Source: Frankia sp. QA3
Lineage (GTDB): Bacteria; Actinomycetota; Actinomycetes; Frankiales; Frankiaceae
Assembly: GCF_000262465.1 (NCBI RefSeq)
Contig: NZ_CM001489.1
Span: 3,345,873 to 3,409,872 of the forward strand
Direction of reading: 5' to 3'
Length of the DNA: 64,000 nucleotides
The notes under the pieces: generated by a model
Told to the model about the DNA's origin: nothing
Seen by the model: the letters and a program-made list of their open reading frames with translations, nothing else
Databases searched by the model: none
Translations under genes and position numbers: made by a program
Part shown: positions 1 to 7,484 of the stretch, piece after piece
Position numbering within the stretch: the first letter of the stretch is position 1
How the letters are laid out: the number at the start of each line of letters is the position of its first letter

Positions 1-1
1 G

Positions 2-2194
2 GCCCTGCACTCCGGCGCCCTGGCCCTTGCTCACGCCCTGGCGCAGGTCGGCGGGCCGGGTGGCTGGGCGGCCCGGCTCGCCCGGCTCGGCGACGAGCTC
101 GATGCCGACGCCGCGATGCTGCGCCGCCGGGTCGCGCTGGCGGAGGGTGCCGACGACGCGAGGCGATCACTCCTGCCGGCGGCGGCCGTCATCGCGCCGG
201 CTGTGCACCGTTCGGCGGCGCTCCTCGACACCCGGCCCGTCCTCGGCACCCGGGCCGTCCTCGACACCCGGGCCAGTCCCGACACCGAGGCCGTTCCTGA
301 CGCGGGCGGAGGACCGGCAGCGCACGCCGCGGGTGAGGCTGCGGGCCGGTCGCTGCTGCCCGGCGCCGTGTCGGGAGTCGAGGGCCTGGCCGGCCATCCC
401 ATCGGGTCGGCCGGGCGCCCGCCCGGCGCCACCGGTGCCCGAGCTGGGCGGCGGGTGGGATCACCGGGCGGCCACGAGCCGGGGGGCCTCGGCACGCCCA
501 CGGCCAGACTGCGCGAGGCGCTGGGCGGGCTGCGCGCGCGAGCCGGCGACCCCGACTTCGTCGCCGGCTTCTACGACGCGCTCGGTCCGGCCGGGCTCGC
601 GCACCTGCTCGCCAGGGTGGCGCAACGGGCCCGCGGGCCGATGGTCAACCGGGCGGCACCCCCGTCCGGTGTGGACCGGCGGGAGGCCGAGGAGATCCTC
701 GGCCGGACGTTCGCCGCCTACAGCCGCGGCCGGTCGCTCGACGACTCCTGGCTGGGCCGGTTCAACACCCGAGGACGCCACGACCACGCCGAGACCGTGC
801 TGCTGACACCCCTGCTGGGGGCCGACCGCGTCGACGGCGCGCTGCTCGACCGGCTGGGCCGACTGGCCTTCGGCCCCGGGTCCGGCCCGACGGCCCTCGG
901 GGCGCCGGCGCACGGTCAGATGGCGGGCGCGGTGCGCAGCGCTACGGCGGACCGCGGTTACCGGGTCGCGTTGCTGGCCGCGATCGCCGCCGAACCGGGG
1001 CTCGCGGCCCGGTTCGCCGCGCGGTACGTCGAGGCGGTTCTGGGTGGCGCCGCCGTCGCAGACTTGGACCTTCCGGTGGCGGTCGGCCTCGACGACGCGA
1101 CCGGGCGGGCCTGGTCCCGGCTGGTGGCCGCGGCCGGCGGCCCGGCGGCGCGGCGGGCGGATCCGCGCGGCTCGGCGGACTTCGTCGCCCGCCTCGCCGG
1201 GGCCGTGCGCGCCGCCGACGGGCCGGCGCTGCCGCTGCACCTGCACGCCGCCTTCGTCCCCGCGCTACGGACCTACCAGGAGGAGATGTACGACGCGGTG
1301 TCGGCCGTCGTTCCCGGGCCGGTCTCCCCGCCACCCGGGGCAGCAGCCGTCCGGGACGTCCCGGTCGCGGGGTGGCGGGCGCTGCTGCGGGAATGCCTGC
1401 GCGGCGGGGCGCTCGCCGGGCTGCTGGGTCGGGACGCCGCGGCCTACGCCAGCGGGCTCGACGAGCGGGTGGCGGGGCGCACGCGGGGCTGGAACGCCGG
1501 GGCCGGCGGCTACCCGTCGAGCCCGCGGGCACTGGGCTACCTGCGAGGTGCCCGGGCGCAGGCGTTCTTCACCGGCGCCCTCGGCGACGCCGCCGACGCG
1601 GTGCTGCGCGAGCATGCCGACGCCGGGTCCGCCCACCGTCGCCGGCAGGCGGTGATCCTCGACCTCCTCGGCACGGTGGCCACGTCGATCGACCCGACGA
1701 ACCCGGCCGCCACGTTTCTCCATCTCGGCGTGGGGATCACCGTGGACATGGTCGAGGCCCTCGTCCGGGAGCGCTACCGCGACGTGTCCACCACCCGGCC
1801 GGCGTGGATCCTCGCCCGGCTGCGAGAGGCCGCGCGGGTCGGCCCGCAATGGGCCGCCGCCTACGAGGCGAGCGCCCGCCTGCTCTGGGCCCGCCGCGGC
1901 GGCGACCCGCTGCGGCCGATCGCGGTGACCGGGAGCGACGGGCTGCGCCGCGTGTACACCGGGGATCCGCGCGGGGACGGATACATCACCGGTCCGGCGA
2001 CAGACTTCCTCGACGTCGCCGGCAATCCCCGACCGGCCGCGGCGATGACCCCGGCGCAACGGGGCGCGTACCTCGCCTGGCTGGAGAGCCCGGCGCTGGT
2101 CGCCAACAACGACCGGCTGCCCGTCCTGGCCGGGGCGGGCGCGCTCGGCGAGGCGCGGATCCCGCCGGACGAGGCGCTACGGCCGAGCGGATGA
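2..2194 (+). CDS. Large hypothetical protein, 5' end outside the window
   Basis: The reading frame is open to the left edge, so the true start lies upstream; the first in-frame ATG inside the window is at 116, but the coding pattern already runs before it. About 730 residues are visible. The first 40 look like an alpha-helical region. Residues about 75-170 are a low-complexity Pro/Ala/Gly/Arg linker that carries an 18-bp DNA repeat. From about residue 190 to the end is a folded, Ala-rich, mostly helical region without transmembrane segments, signal peptide or motifs I recognise. It could be the C-terminal part of a secreted or ESX-associated actinobacterial protein, but nothing in the sequence proves that. 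It converges with cysN. Function unknown. Confidence 0.75.
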   Translation, partial: ALHSGALALAHALAQVGGPGGWAARLARLGDELDADAAMLRRRVALAEGADDARRSLLPAAAVIAPAVHRSAALLDTRPVLGTRAVLDTRASPDTEAVPDAGGGPAAHAAGEAAGRSLLPGAVSGVEGLAGHPIGSAGRPPGATGARAGRRVGSPGGHEPGGLGTPTARLREALGGLRARAGDPDFVAGFYDALGPAGLAHLLARVAQRARGPMVNRAAPPSGVDRREAEEILGRTFAAYSRGRSLDDSWLGRFNTRGRHDHAETVLLTPLLGADRVDGALLDRLGRLAFGPGSGPTALGAPAHGQMAGAVRSATADRGYRVALLAAIAAEPGLAARFAARYVEAVLGGAAVADLDLPVAVGLDDATGRAWSRLVAAAGGPAARRADPRGSADFVARLAGAVRAADGPALPLHLHAAFVPALRTYQEEMYDAVSAVVPGPVSPPPGAAAVRDVPVAGWRALLRECLRGGALAGLLGRDAAAYASGLDERVAGRTRGWNAGAGGYPSSPRALGYLRGARAQAFFTGALGDAADAVLREHADAGSAHRRRQAVILDLLGTVATSIDPTNPAATFLHLGVGITVDMVEALVRERYRDVSTTRPAWILARLREAARVGPQWAAAYEASARLLWARRGGDPLRPIAVTGSDGLRRVYTGDPRGDGYITGPATDFLDVAGNPRPAAAMTPAQRGAYLAWLESPALVANNDRLPVLAGAGALGEARIPPDEALRPSG
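224..295 (+). repeat. 18-bp tandem repeat, 4 copies, inside a coding linker
   Basis: Four consecutive 18-bp units (224-241, 242-259, 260-277, 278-295) share the core CTCGACACCCGGGCC. They encode the hexapeptides LDTRPV, LGTRAV, LDTRAS and PDTEAV in the linker of the surrounding protein. The unit length is a multiple of three, so copy-number change would keep the frame. The last copy is the most diverged. Confidence 0.85.
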
Positions 2195-2327
2195 CGATCC
2201 GATCAGCCCAGCACGTCGGCCAGGTCGACGCGCACCGGCCGCTCGAGCTGGGCGAAGGTGCAGCTGCGCGGGGCGCGGTCCGCCCGGTGCCGCCACGGCC
2301 CGCGCAGCCGGGATGGACGGGACGCCG

Positions 2328-3572
2328 CTAGAGGATCATCCCGGCGCCGAGGGTGGCTCCGCTCGCCTCGTCGATGAGCAGCACGCTGCCCGTGTTGCGG
2401 TTACGGCGGTACGGGTCGTAGCACAGCGGCGAGGTCGTCCGCAGCGCGATCCGGCCGATGTCGTTGAGGCCCAGTGTCTCGACGGTCTCGTCGCGGTGCA
2501 GCGTGTCGATGTCGACGCGGTAGCAGATGTCGGTGACCATCGCCCGCACCGACCGGGTGGTGTGCTTGATCCCGACCCGGGCCCGGCGGCGCAGGGGGGC
2601 GTCGACCATCCAGGAGACCATGAGGTTGAGGTCCTGCCCGACGGTCGGCTGGTTGTTGGGCCGGGCGATCAGGTCCCCGCGGGAGACGTCGAGGTCGTCC
2701 TCCAGTCGGACGGTGACCGACATCGGGGGGAACGCCTCCTCGACCGGCCCGTCGTAGGTGTCGATCCCGGCGACCCGCGACGTCAGCCCGGACGGCAGCA
2801 CGATGACGTCGTCGCCGGGCTTGAGCACGCCGCCGGCGACCTGCCCGGCGTAGCCGCGGTAGTCGTGCAGCTCCTCGCTGCGCGGCCGGACCACCCACTG
2901 CACCGGGAACCGCACGTCGATCAGGTTGCGGTCGGAGGCGATGTGCAGCTCCTCCAGGTGGTGCAGCAGCGAGCTGCCGTCGTACCAGGGCGTGCTCGGC
3001 GAACGGGACACCACGTTGTCCCCGGTCAGCGCGGACACCGGGATCGTGGTGACGTCGACGATCTCCAGCTTCGCGGCGAAGTGCCGGAACTCCTCCTTGA
3101 TCTTCTCGAAGACCTCCGGGTCGAAGTCGACGAGGTCCATCTTGTTCACGCAGAGCACCAGATGGGGCACCCGCAGCAGGGAGGCCAGGAACGCGTGCCG
3201 GCGGGTCTGCTCGACGACGCCCTTGCGCGCGTCCACGAGCAGCAGCGCGAGGTCGGCGGTCGAGGCACCGGTGACCATGTTGCGGGTGTACTGCACGTGC
3301 CCCGGGGTGTCCGCGAGGATGAACGACCGCCGCGGGGTGGCGAAGTAGCGGTAGGCGACGTCGATGGTGATGCCCTGCTCCCGCTCGGCCCGCAGGCCGT
3401 CGGTGAGCAGCGCGAGGTCGACGTAGCCGTCGCCGCGCTCTCGGCTGGTCCGCTCGACCGCGGCCAGCTGGTCGGAGAACAGCGACTTCGTGTCGTAGAG
3501 GAGCCGGCCGATCAACGTCGACTTCCCGTCGTCGACCGACCCCGCGGTCGCCACGCGCAGCAGCTCGGCCAT
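2328..3572 (-). CDS. cysN: CysN, sulfate adenylyltransferase GTPase subunit
   Basis: This 414-residue protein is the GTPase subunit of ATP sulfurylase, which with CysD makes adenosine 5'-phosphosulfate from ATP and sulfate. The G1 motif GSVDDGKST is at residues 11-19, followed by the DTPGH (G3) and NKMD (G4) motifs and EF-Tu-like beta-barrel domains in the second half. The length fits a stand-alone CysN; there is no fused CysC domain. The ATG start is fixed by overlap with cysD: the A of its TGA stop is the A of the cysN ATG, so the two are translationally coupled. The APS kinase function is supplied by the separate cysC at 5533. Confidence 0.97.
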   Translation of the reverse strand: MAELLRVATAGSVDDGKSTLIGRLLYDTKSLFSDQLAAVERTSRERGDGYVDLALLTDGLRAEREQGITIDVAYRYFATPRRSFILADTPGHVQYTRNMVTGASTADLALLLVDARKGVVEQTRRHAFLASLLRVPHLVLCVNKMDLVDFDPEVFEKIKEEFRHFAAKLEIVDVTTIPVSALTGDNVVSRSPSTPWYDGSSLLHHLEELHIASDRNLIDVRFPVQWVVRPRSEELHDYRGYAGQVAGGVLKPGDDVIVLPSGLTSRVAGIDTYDGPVEEAFPPMSVTVRLEDDLDVSRGDLIARPNNQPTVGQDLNLMVSWMVDAPLRRRARVGIKHTTRSVRAMVTDICYRVDIDTLHRDETVETLGLNDIGRIALRTTSPLCYDPYRRNRNTGSVLLIDEASGATLGAGMIL

Positions 3573-4486
3573 CAGAAGTACCCCTCCCGCTTCCGGTCCT
3601 CCATCGCCGCCTCGCTGACCCGGTCGTCGGCCCGGGTCGCGCCCCGCTCGGTGATCCGCGTCGCCGCGACCTCGGCGATGACCTCGTCGACGGTCGCCGC
3701 GGTCGACTCGACCGCCCCGGTGCAGGTGATGTCCCCGACCGTGCGGTAGCGGACCTGGCGCGGCACCACGGCCTCGCCGGCGCGCGGCTGCGTCAGCGGG
3801 GTGACCGCGAGCAGCATGCCGTCGCGCTCGAAGGTCTCGCGGCTGTGCGCGTAGTAGATCGAGGGGATCTCCAGGCGCTCCTGGGCGATGTAGCGCCAGA
3901 TGTCCAGCTCGGTCCAGTTCGACAGCGGGAAGACCCGGATGTGCTCGCCGGGGCGGTGCCGGCCGTTGTAGAGCGACCACAGCTCGGGGCGCTGGTTCTT
4001 GGGGTCCCACTGGCCGAACTCGTCGCGGAAGGAGTACACCCGCTCCTTGGCCCGGGCCTTCTCCTCGTCGCGGCGGGCGCCGCCGAACACCGCGTCGAAC
4101 CGGTTGTCCGTGATCGAGTCGAGCAGCACCGGCGTCTGCAGCTGGTTGCGGGAGGCTCCGGGCCGGGTGTCCTCGGTGAGCTCACCGGCGTCGATCGCCG
4201 CCTGCACGGAGCCGACCACCAGGCGGGCGCCGAGCTCGGCCGCGCGACGGTCCCGGAACTCGAGGACCTCGTCGAAGTTGTGGCCGGTGTCGATGTGCAG
4301 CAGCGGGAAGGGCAGCTTCGCGGGCCAGAACGCCTTCTCGGCCACCCGCAGCATGACGATCGAGTCCTTCCCGCCGCTGAACAGCAGCGCGGGACGCTCG
4401 AACTCGGCCGCCACCTCACGGAAGATGTGGATGGCCTCGGCCTCGAGCATCTGCAGGTGGGTGAGCTCGTAACCCGCGACAGGCAC
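3572..4486 (-). CDS. cysD: CysD, sulfate adenylyltransferase catalytic subunit
   Basis: A 304-residue PP-loop ATP pyrophosphatase-family protein, the catalytic half of the CysDN ATP sulfurylase. The PP-loop motif FSGGKDS is near residue 36, and conserved blocks such as HIDTGHNF, FGGARRDEEKAR and FPLSNWTELDIW are present, as is the C-terminal MEDRKREGYF ending typical of CysD. The start is GTG with a GAGGGG Shine-Dalgarno sequence nine bases upstream. It is the first gene of a two-gene operon with cysN. cysQ lies 201 bases upstream on the same strand and could be co-transcribed. Confidence 0.97.
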   Translation of the reverse strand: MPVAGYELTHLQMLEAEAIHIFREVAAEFERPALLFSGGKDSIVMLRVAEKAFWPAKLPFPLLHIDTGHNFDEVLEFRDRRAAELGARLVVGSVQAAIDAGELTEDTRPGASRNQLQTPVLLDSITDNRFDAVFGGARRDEEKARAKERVYSFRDEFGQWDPKNQRPELWSLYNGRHRPGEHIRVFPLSNWTELDIWRYIAQERLEIPSIYYAHSRETFERDGMLLAVTPLTQPRAGEAVVPRQVRYRTVGDITCTGAVESTAATVDEVIAEVAATRITERGATRADDRVSEAAMEDRKREGYF

Positions 4487-4687
4487 GCGAAAACCCCTCG
4501 TCTCGCCGATGTATCAGTCCAAAGTAGCCGACCCGGCCGTCCCACCGGCGGTTTCGCCGACGTTAACCGGCTCACCTGCAACCCAATTCCTTCAGTGCAG
4601 CACATGCGCAACACGACGGACACCCGACGGTCGCGACCGGCACCCGCATGGACCACCTGCGGCACCGGGCGACCACCGAGCGTGGTC
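4487..4687 (-). promoter_or_regulatory. Leader region of cysDN
   Basis: This 201-base gap between cysQ and cysD holds the cysD Shine-Dalgarno sequence and probably a promoter. On the minus strand TACTTT (4526-4521) fits the actinobacterial -10 pattern TANNNT about 35 bases before the cysD start, but no convincing -35 is seen. No SAM-type riboswitch fold or closed cysteine-rich leader peptide was recognised. Confidence 0.35.
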
Positions 4688-5515
4688 TCACCGCTGCGGA
4701 CCGGCCGCCTGAATCGCCGCGAGCACCGCCGGGCCCAGGGCCGCATCGCAGATGACCAGGTCGGGCAGCAACGGGTCAGGTTGGTTGTACCGCAGCGGGG
4801 TGCTGTCGAGGCGGCTCGTGTGCAGCCCCGCCGCCCGCGCAACCGCCACCGGGGCCGCGGAGTCCCACTCGTACTGCCCGCCGGCATGCAGGTAGATCTC
4901 CGCCTGGCCGCGGATGACCGCGGCGGCCTTCGCGCCGGCCGACCCCATCGGGACGATGCTGGCGCCCAGGGCCTCGGCGACCTCCCCGACGATGCGGGGC
5001 GCCCGGGTACGGCTGGCGACGATCCGCGGCGGGCGCGCCGCGGCCGGCCGGGCCGGCGGATCGCCGCCGGCCGACAGCGTCACGTTCAGCGCCGGCAGGG
5101 CGACGGCCCCGGCGATGAGCTCGCCGGCGCGCCACAGCGCGACGTGCACCGCCCAGTCCGTCCGGCCGGGCTCGGCGAACTCGCGGGTGCCGTCGAGCGG
5201 GTCGACGATCCAGACCCGCTCGGCGGACAGCCTGGCCGGGTCGTCGACGCCCTCCTCGGACAGCACCGCGTCCTGCGGGCGGTGGCGGGCCAGAGCTCGG
5301 GCCAGGAGCTGATGGGAGCGCGCGTCGCCGGCGTCGCGCAGGGTGGCGGGCTCGGCGAACCCGACCTCCTCCCGGATCCTGAGCAGCAGTTTGCCGGCAT
5401 CCGTGGCCAGTCGCCGGGCCAGAACGTCGTCGTCGAGTTCGTCGGTCGCGATGTCGACGGGGACGGTGGCCGGCGGGCGGGTGTCGTCGGTGTTCATCGG
5501 GACGGAGTCTGTCAC
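4688..5515 (-). CDS. cysQ: CysQ-like 3'(2'),5'-bisphosphate nucleotidase
   Basis: This 275-residue protein belongs to the inositol monophosphatase/CysQ superfamily and probably removes 3'-phosphoadenosine 5'-phosphate, the by-product of PAPS use. The metal-binding signature is complete: EE at residues 87-88, WIVDPLDGTREF at 102-113 and a C-terminal WDSAAP near 216. Its place beside cysDN and cysC supports CysQ rather than inositol phosphatase. The first possible start, GTG at 5515, lies only 17 bases from the divergent cysC start; an ATG six codons in (5497) would leave more room for a promoter, so the start is uncertain. Confidence 0.9.
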   Translation of the reverse strand: MTDSVPMNTDDTRPPATVPVDIATDELDDDVLARRLATDAGKLLLRIREEVGFAEPATLRDAGDARSHQLLARALARHRPQDAVLSEEGVDDPARLSAERVWIVDPLDGTREFAEPGRTDWAVHVALWRAGELIAGAVALPALNVTLSAGGDPPARPAAARPPRIVASRTRAPRIVGEVAEALGASIVPMGSAGAKAAAVIRGQAEIYLHAGGQYEWDSAAPVAVARAAGLHTSRLDSTPLRYNQPDPLLPDLVICDAALGPAVLAAIQAAGPQR

Positions 5516-5519
5516 CCGC

Positions 5520-5525
5520 TACGGT
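5520..5525 (+). promoter_or_regulatory. Probable -10 box for a leaderless cysC transcript
   Basis: TACGGT matches the TANNNT -10 consensus and ends seven bases before the cysC GTG start, so transcription would begin at or next to the start codon. No Shine-Dalgarno sequence is present before cysC, which agrees with a leaderless mRNA. The gap to the divergent cysQ start is only 17 bases. Confidence 0.45.
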
Positions 5526-5532
5526 CGCGGGT

Positions 5533-7371
5533 GTGAGTGCCACCTCTCATCCGGATCCCGATCCCGACCGCGTCCCGAAGCCGGGCCCTGCGGGCGCCGC
5601 CGGCCCGGCAGGCGAACCCGCCGCCGACGATCCACTGCTCTCGCTGGTGACGCCGGACCGCGCCGCGGAGCTGACGACGGCCTCGCTCGGCTGGCCGTCG
5701 CTCACCCTGACGCCGCTGCAGCTCGCCGAGCTGGAGCTGCTGCTCGTCGGCGCCTTCGGCCCGAACCCCGGCTACCCGGCGCAGGAGGAGGTGGCCGGCG
5801 TGCCGGTCCCGACCCTCGCCGTCCCGGCCGCCGATGCCGAGCCGCTGGCGGCGGGCGCGACCGTCGCCCTGCGTGACCCGGAGGGGGTGATGATCGCCGC
5901 CCTGCACCTGAGCACGCCGCTCCCGTCCCCGGCCGGGTCCACCGTGCGCCTGGTCGGCACCCTGGAAGGGGTGCGCCTGCCGCACCACCCGGACCATCCC
6001 GCGCTGCGGCTGACCCCGGACCAGCTCCGCGCCGAGCTGCGCGCCCGGGGTTGGACCGGCCCGCAGGTGGGAGCGGGGGCGGTGTGGGCGGTCTGGGCCG
6101 ACGGCCTGCTGCACACCGCGGACGTGGGACGCATCCGGGCCCTGACCCGGCAGGGCAAGCGGTGCGTGGTGCTCGCCCCGGTGGGCGGCGCCGACCCGGC
6201 GGACGCCGGGCATCACCTGCGGGTCCGCTGCCTGCAGGCCGCGCTCGACGCCGTCGACGCGCCGCTGCGCCCGAGCGAGGCGACCCTGGCCTCCGAGTCG
6301 GTGGCCTCCGACGCGATCGCGGCGGGCGGCGCCGGCCGCTGGCATGAGCCGGCGCCCGACCCCTACCGCCGCCCGGGTGTCGGCGACCACCCGCCGCGCC
6401 ACCGCAGCCTGCTGGTCCTCGTCCCGGCCATCCCCTCGCCGCTGCTGGCCACCCCCCGGGAGCCCGGGATGAGCGCGACGGTCCTGCCACCCGCCGGCGG
6501 CGCGCGCCATCCGCTGGCCCCCGGACCGGCCGGCGTCGAACCGGCGGGCCTGTCACCGGCGGGCATTCCACTCGAGCCGGACGGCGGCGCGGCGGGCGGC
6601 GAGCCGCCGACGAACGGGGACACCGACGGCCTGGCCCGGCTCACCGCCCAGCGGGCGCACCTGGCCAGCAGCTACGGCCTGTCCGGCAGCCTGATCGGCC
6701 CGGCCATCGGCGCACCCGGCCGCCAGGAGCTGGCCTCACTGCTCGACGCCGGGGGTCCGATCCCCGCCGAGCTGACCCCGCCCGCGGTGGCCGCGGAGCT
6801 CGCCCGGGCGATCCCCCCGCGGTCCCAGCGCGGGCTGACCATCTTCTTCACGGGGCTGTCCGGCTCCGGGAAGTCGACCCTGGCCGGGCTGCTGGTCTGC
6901 CGGCTGCTCGAGCAGGGCGGGCGGCGGATCACCCTGCTCGACGGGGACGTCGTGCGCACCCATCTGTCCCAGGGTCTGGGCTTCTCCCGCGCCGACCGGG
7001 ACATCAACGTGCGCCGCATCGGGTTCGTCGCCGCCGCGGTGGCCGGGGCGGGCGGCACCGCGGTCTGCGCGCCGATCGCCCCCTACGCCGAGGTGCGCGC
7101 GCAGGTCCGCGAGATGGTCCACGCGGCCGGCGGTGGCTTCGTCCTGGTCCACGTCTCGACGCCGCTCGAGGTCTGCGAGGCGCGCGACCGCAAGGGCCTG
7201 TACGCCAAGGCCCGGGCCGGCGTCATCCCCGCGTTCACCGGCGTGTCGGACCCGTACGAGGAACCCGCCGACGCCGATGTCACGGTGAACACCGCGCAGC
7301 TGTCCGGTGACGAGGCCGTCGACCGCGTCCTCGATCACCTGCGCGTCGCCGGCTGGCTCGCCCCCGCGTAG
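5533..7371 (+). CDS. cysC: Adenylyl-sulfate kinase with a degenerate ATP-sulfurylase N-terminal domain
   Basis: A 612-residue two-part protein. The C-terminal part (about 430-612) is a complete APS kinase: P-loop GLSGSGKST at 441-449, DGD at 470-472, RADRDINVRRIGFV, and the KGLYAKARAG block; it phosphorylates APS to PAPS. The N-terminal part (about 33-240) resembles the PUA-like and catalytic domains of dimeric ATP sulfurylase, but the catalytic QTRNPxHRAH site is replaced by WADGLLHTAD (188-197), while the later HH.RVRC block (227-233) is kept. Residues 245-430 are a Pro/Gly/Ala-rich linker. I infer that sulfurylase activity is lost and supplied by CysDN. The N-terminal domain may be regulatory or structural. 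Confidence 0.92.
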   Translation: MSATSHPDPDPDRVPKPGPAGAAGPAGEPAADDPLLSLVTPDRAAELTTASLGWPSLTLTPLQLAELELLLVGAFGPNPGYPAQEEVAGVPVPTLAVPAADAEPLAAGATVALRDPEGVMIAALHLSTPLPSPAGSTVRLVGTLEGVRLPHHPDHPALRLTPDQLRAELRARGWTGPQVGAGAVWAVWADGLLHTADVGRIRALTRQGKRCVVLAPVGGADPADAGHHLRVRCLQAALDAVDAPLRPSEATLASESVASDAIAAGGAGRWHEPAPDPYRRPGVGDHPPRHRSLLVLVPAIPSPLLATPREPGMSATVLPPAGGARHPLAPGPAGVEPAGLSPAGIPLEPDGGAAGGEPPTNGDTDGLARLTAQRAHLASSYGLSGSLIGPAIGAPGRQELASLLDAGGPIPAELTPPAVAAELARAIPPRSQRGLTIFFTGLSGSGKSTLAGLLVCRLLEQGGRRITLLDGDVVRTHLSQGLGFSRADRDINVRRIGFVAAAVAGAGGTAVCAPIAPYAEVRAQVREMVHAAGGGFVLVHVSTPLEVCEARDRKGLYAKARAGVIPAFTGVSDPYEEPADADVTVNTAQLSGDEAVDRVLDHLRVAGWLAPA

Positions 7372-7379
7372 CCGGTCAG

Positions 7380-7431
7380 CCTTGCCTTTCTGCAGGACGA
7401 AACGGACACGTTGGGCTGCGGAAAGGCAAGG
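7380..7431. terminator. Hairpin between convergent cysC and sugar transferase genes
   Basis: The left arm CCTTGCCTTTCTGCAG (7380-7395) pairs with CTGCGGAAAGGCAAGG (7416-7431), 15 of 16 positions matching, around a 20-base loop. It lies 8 bases after the cysC stop and 53 bases after the stop of the minus-strand sugar transferase, so it can serve both as a bidirectional terminator. There is no T-tract, as is common in high-GC actinobacteria. Confidence 0.65.
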
Positions 7432-7484
7432 AAGCCGCGCCCCGGGGCGGGCACGGGGCGGGCACGGGGCGGGGTCGGCGAGGG

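Noticed and set aside
4440-4640. A Met-Cys-Cys string before cysD on the minus strand, suggestive of a cysteine-sensing leader peptide
   Set aside because: The frame has no stop codon before cysD and runs on out of frame through the cysD gene, so it does not form a closed leader peptide as required for attenuation.
4688-5515. Inositol monophosphatase as the function of the gene at 4688
   Set aside because: The WIVDPLDGTREF wording and the location beside cysDN and cysC favour the CysQ branch.
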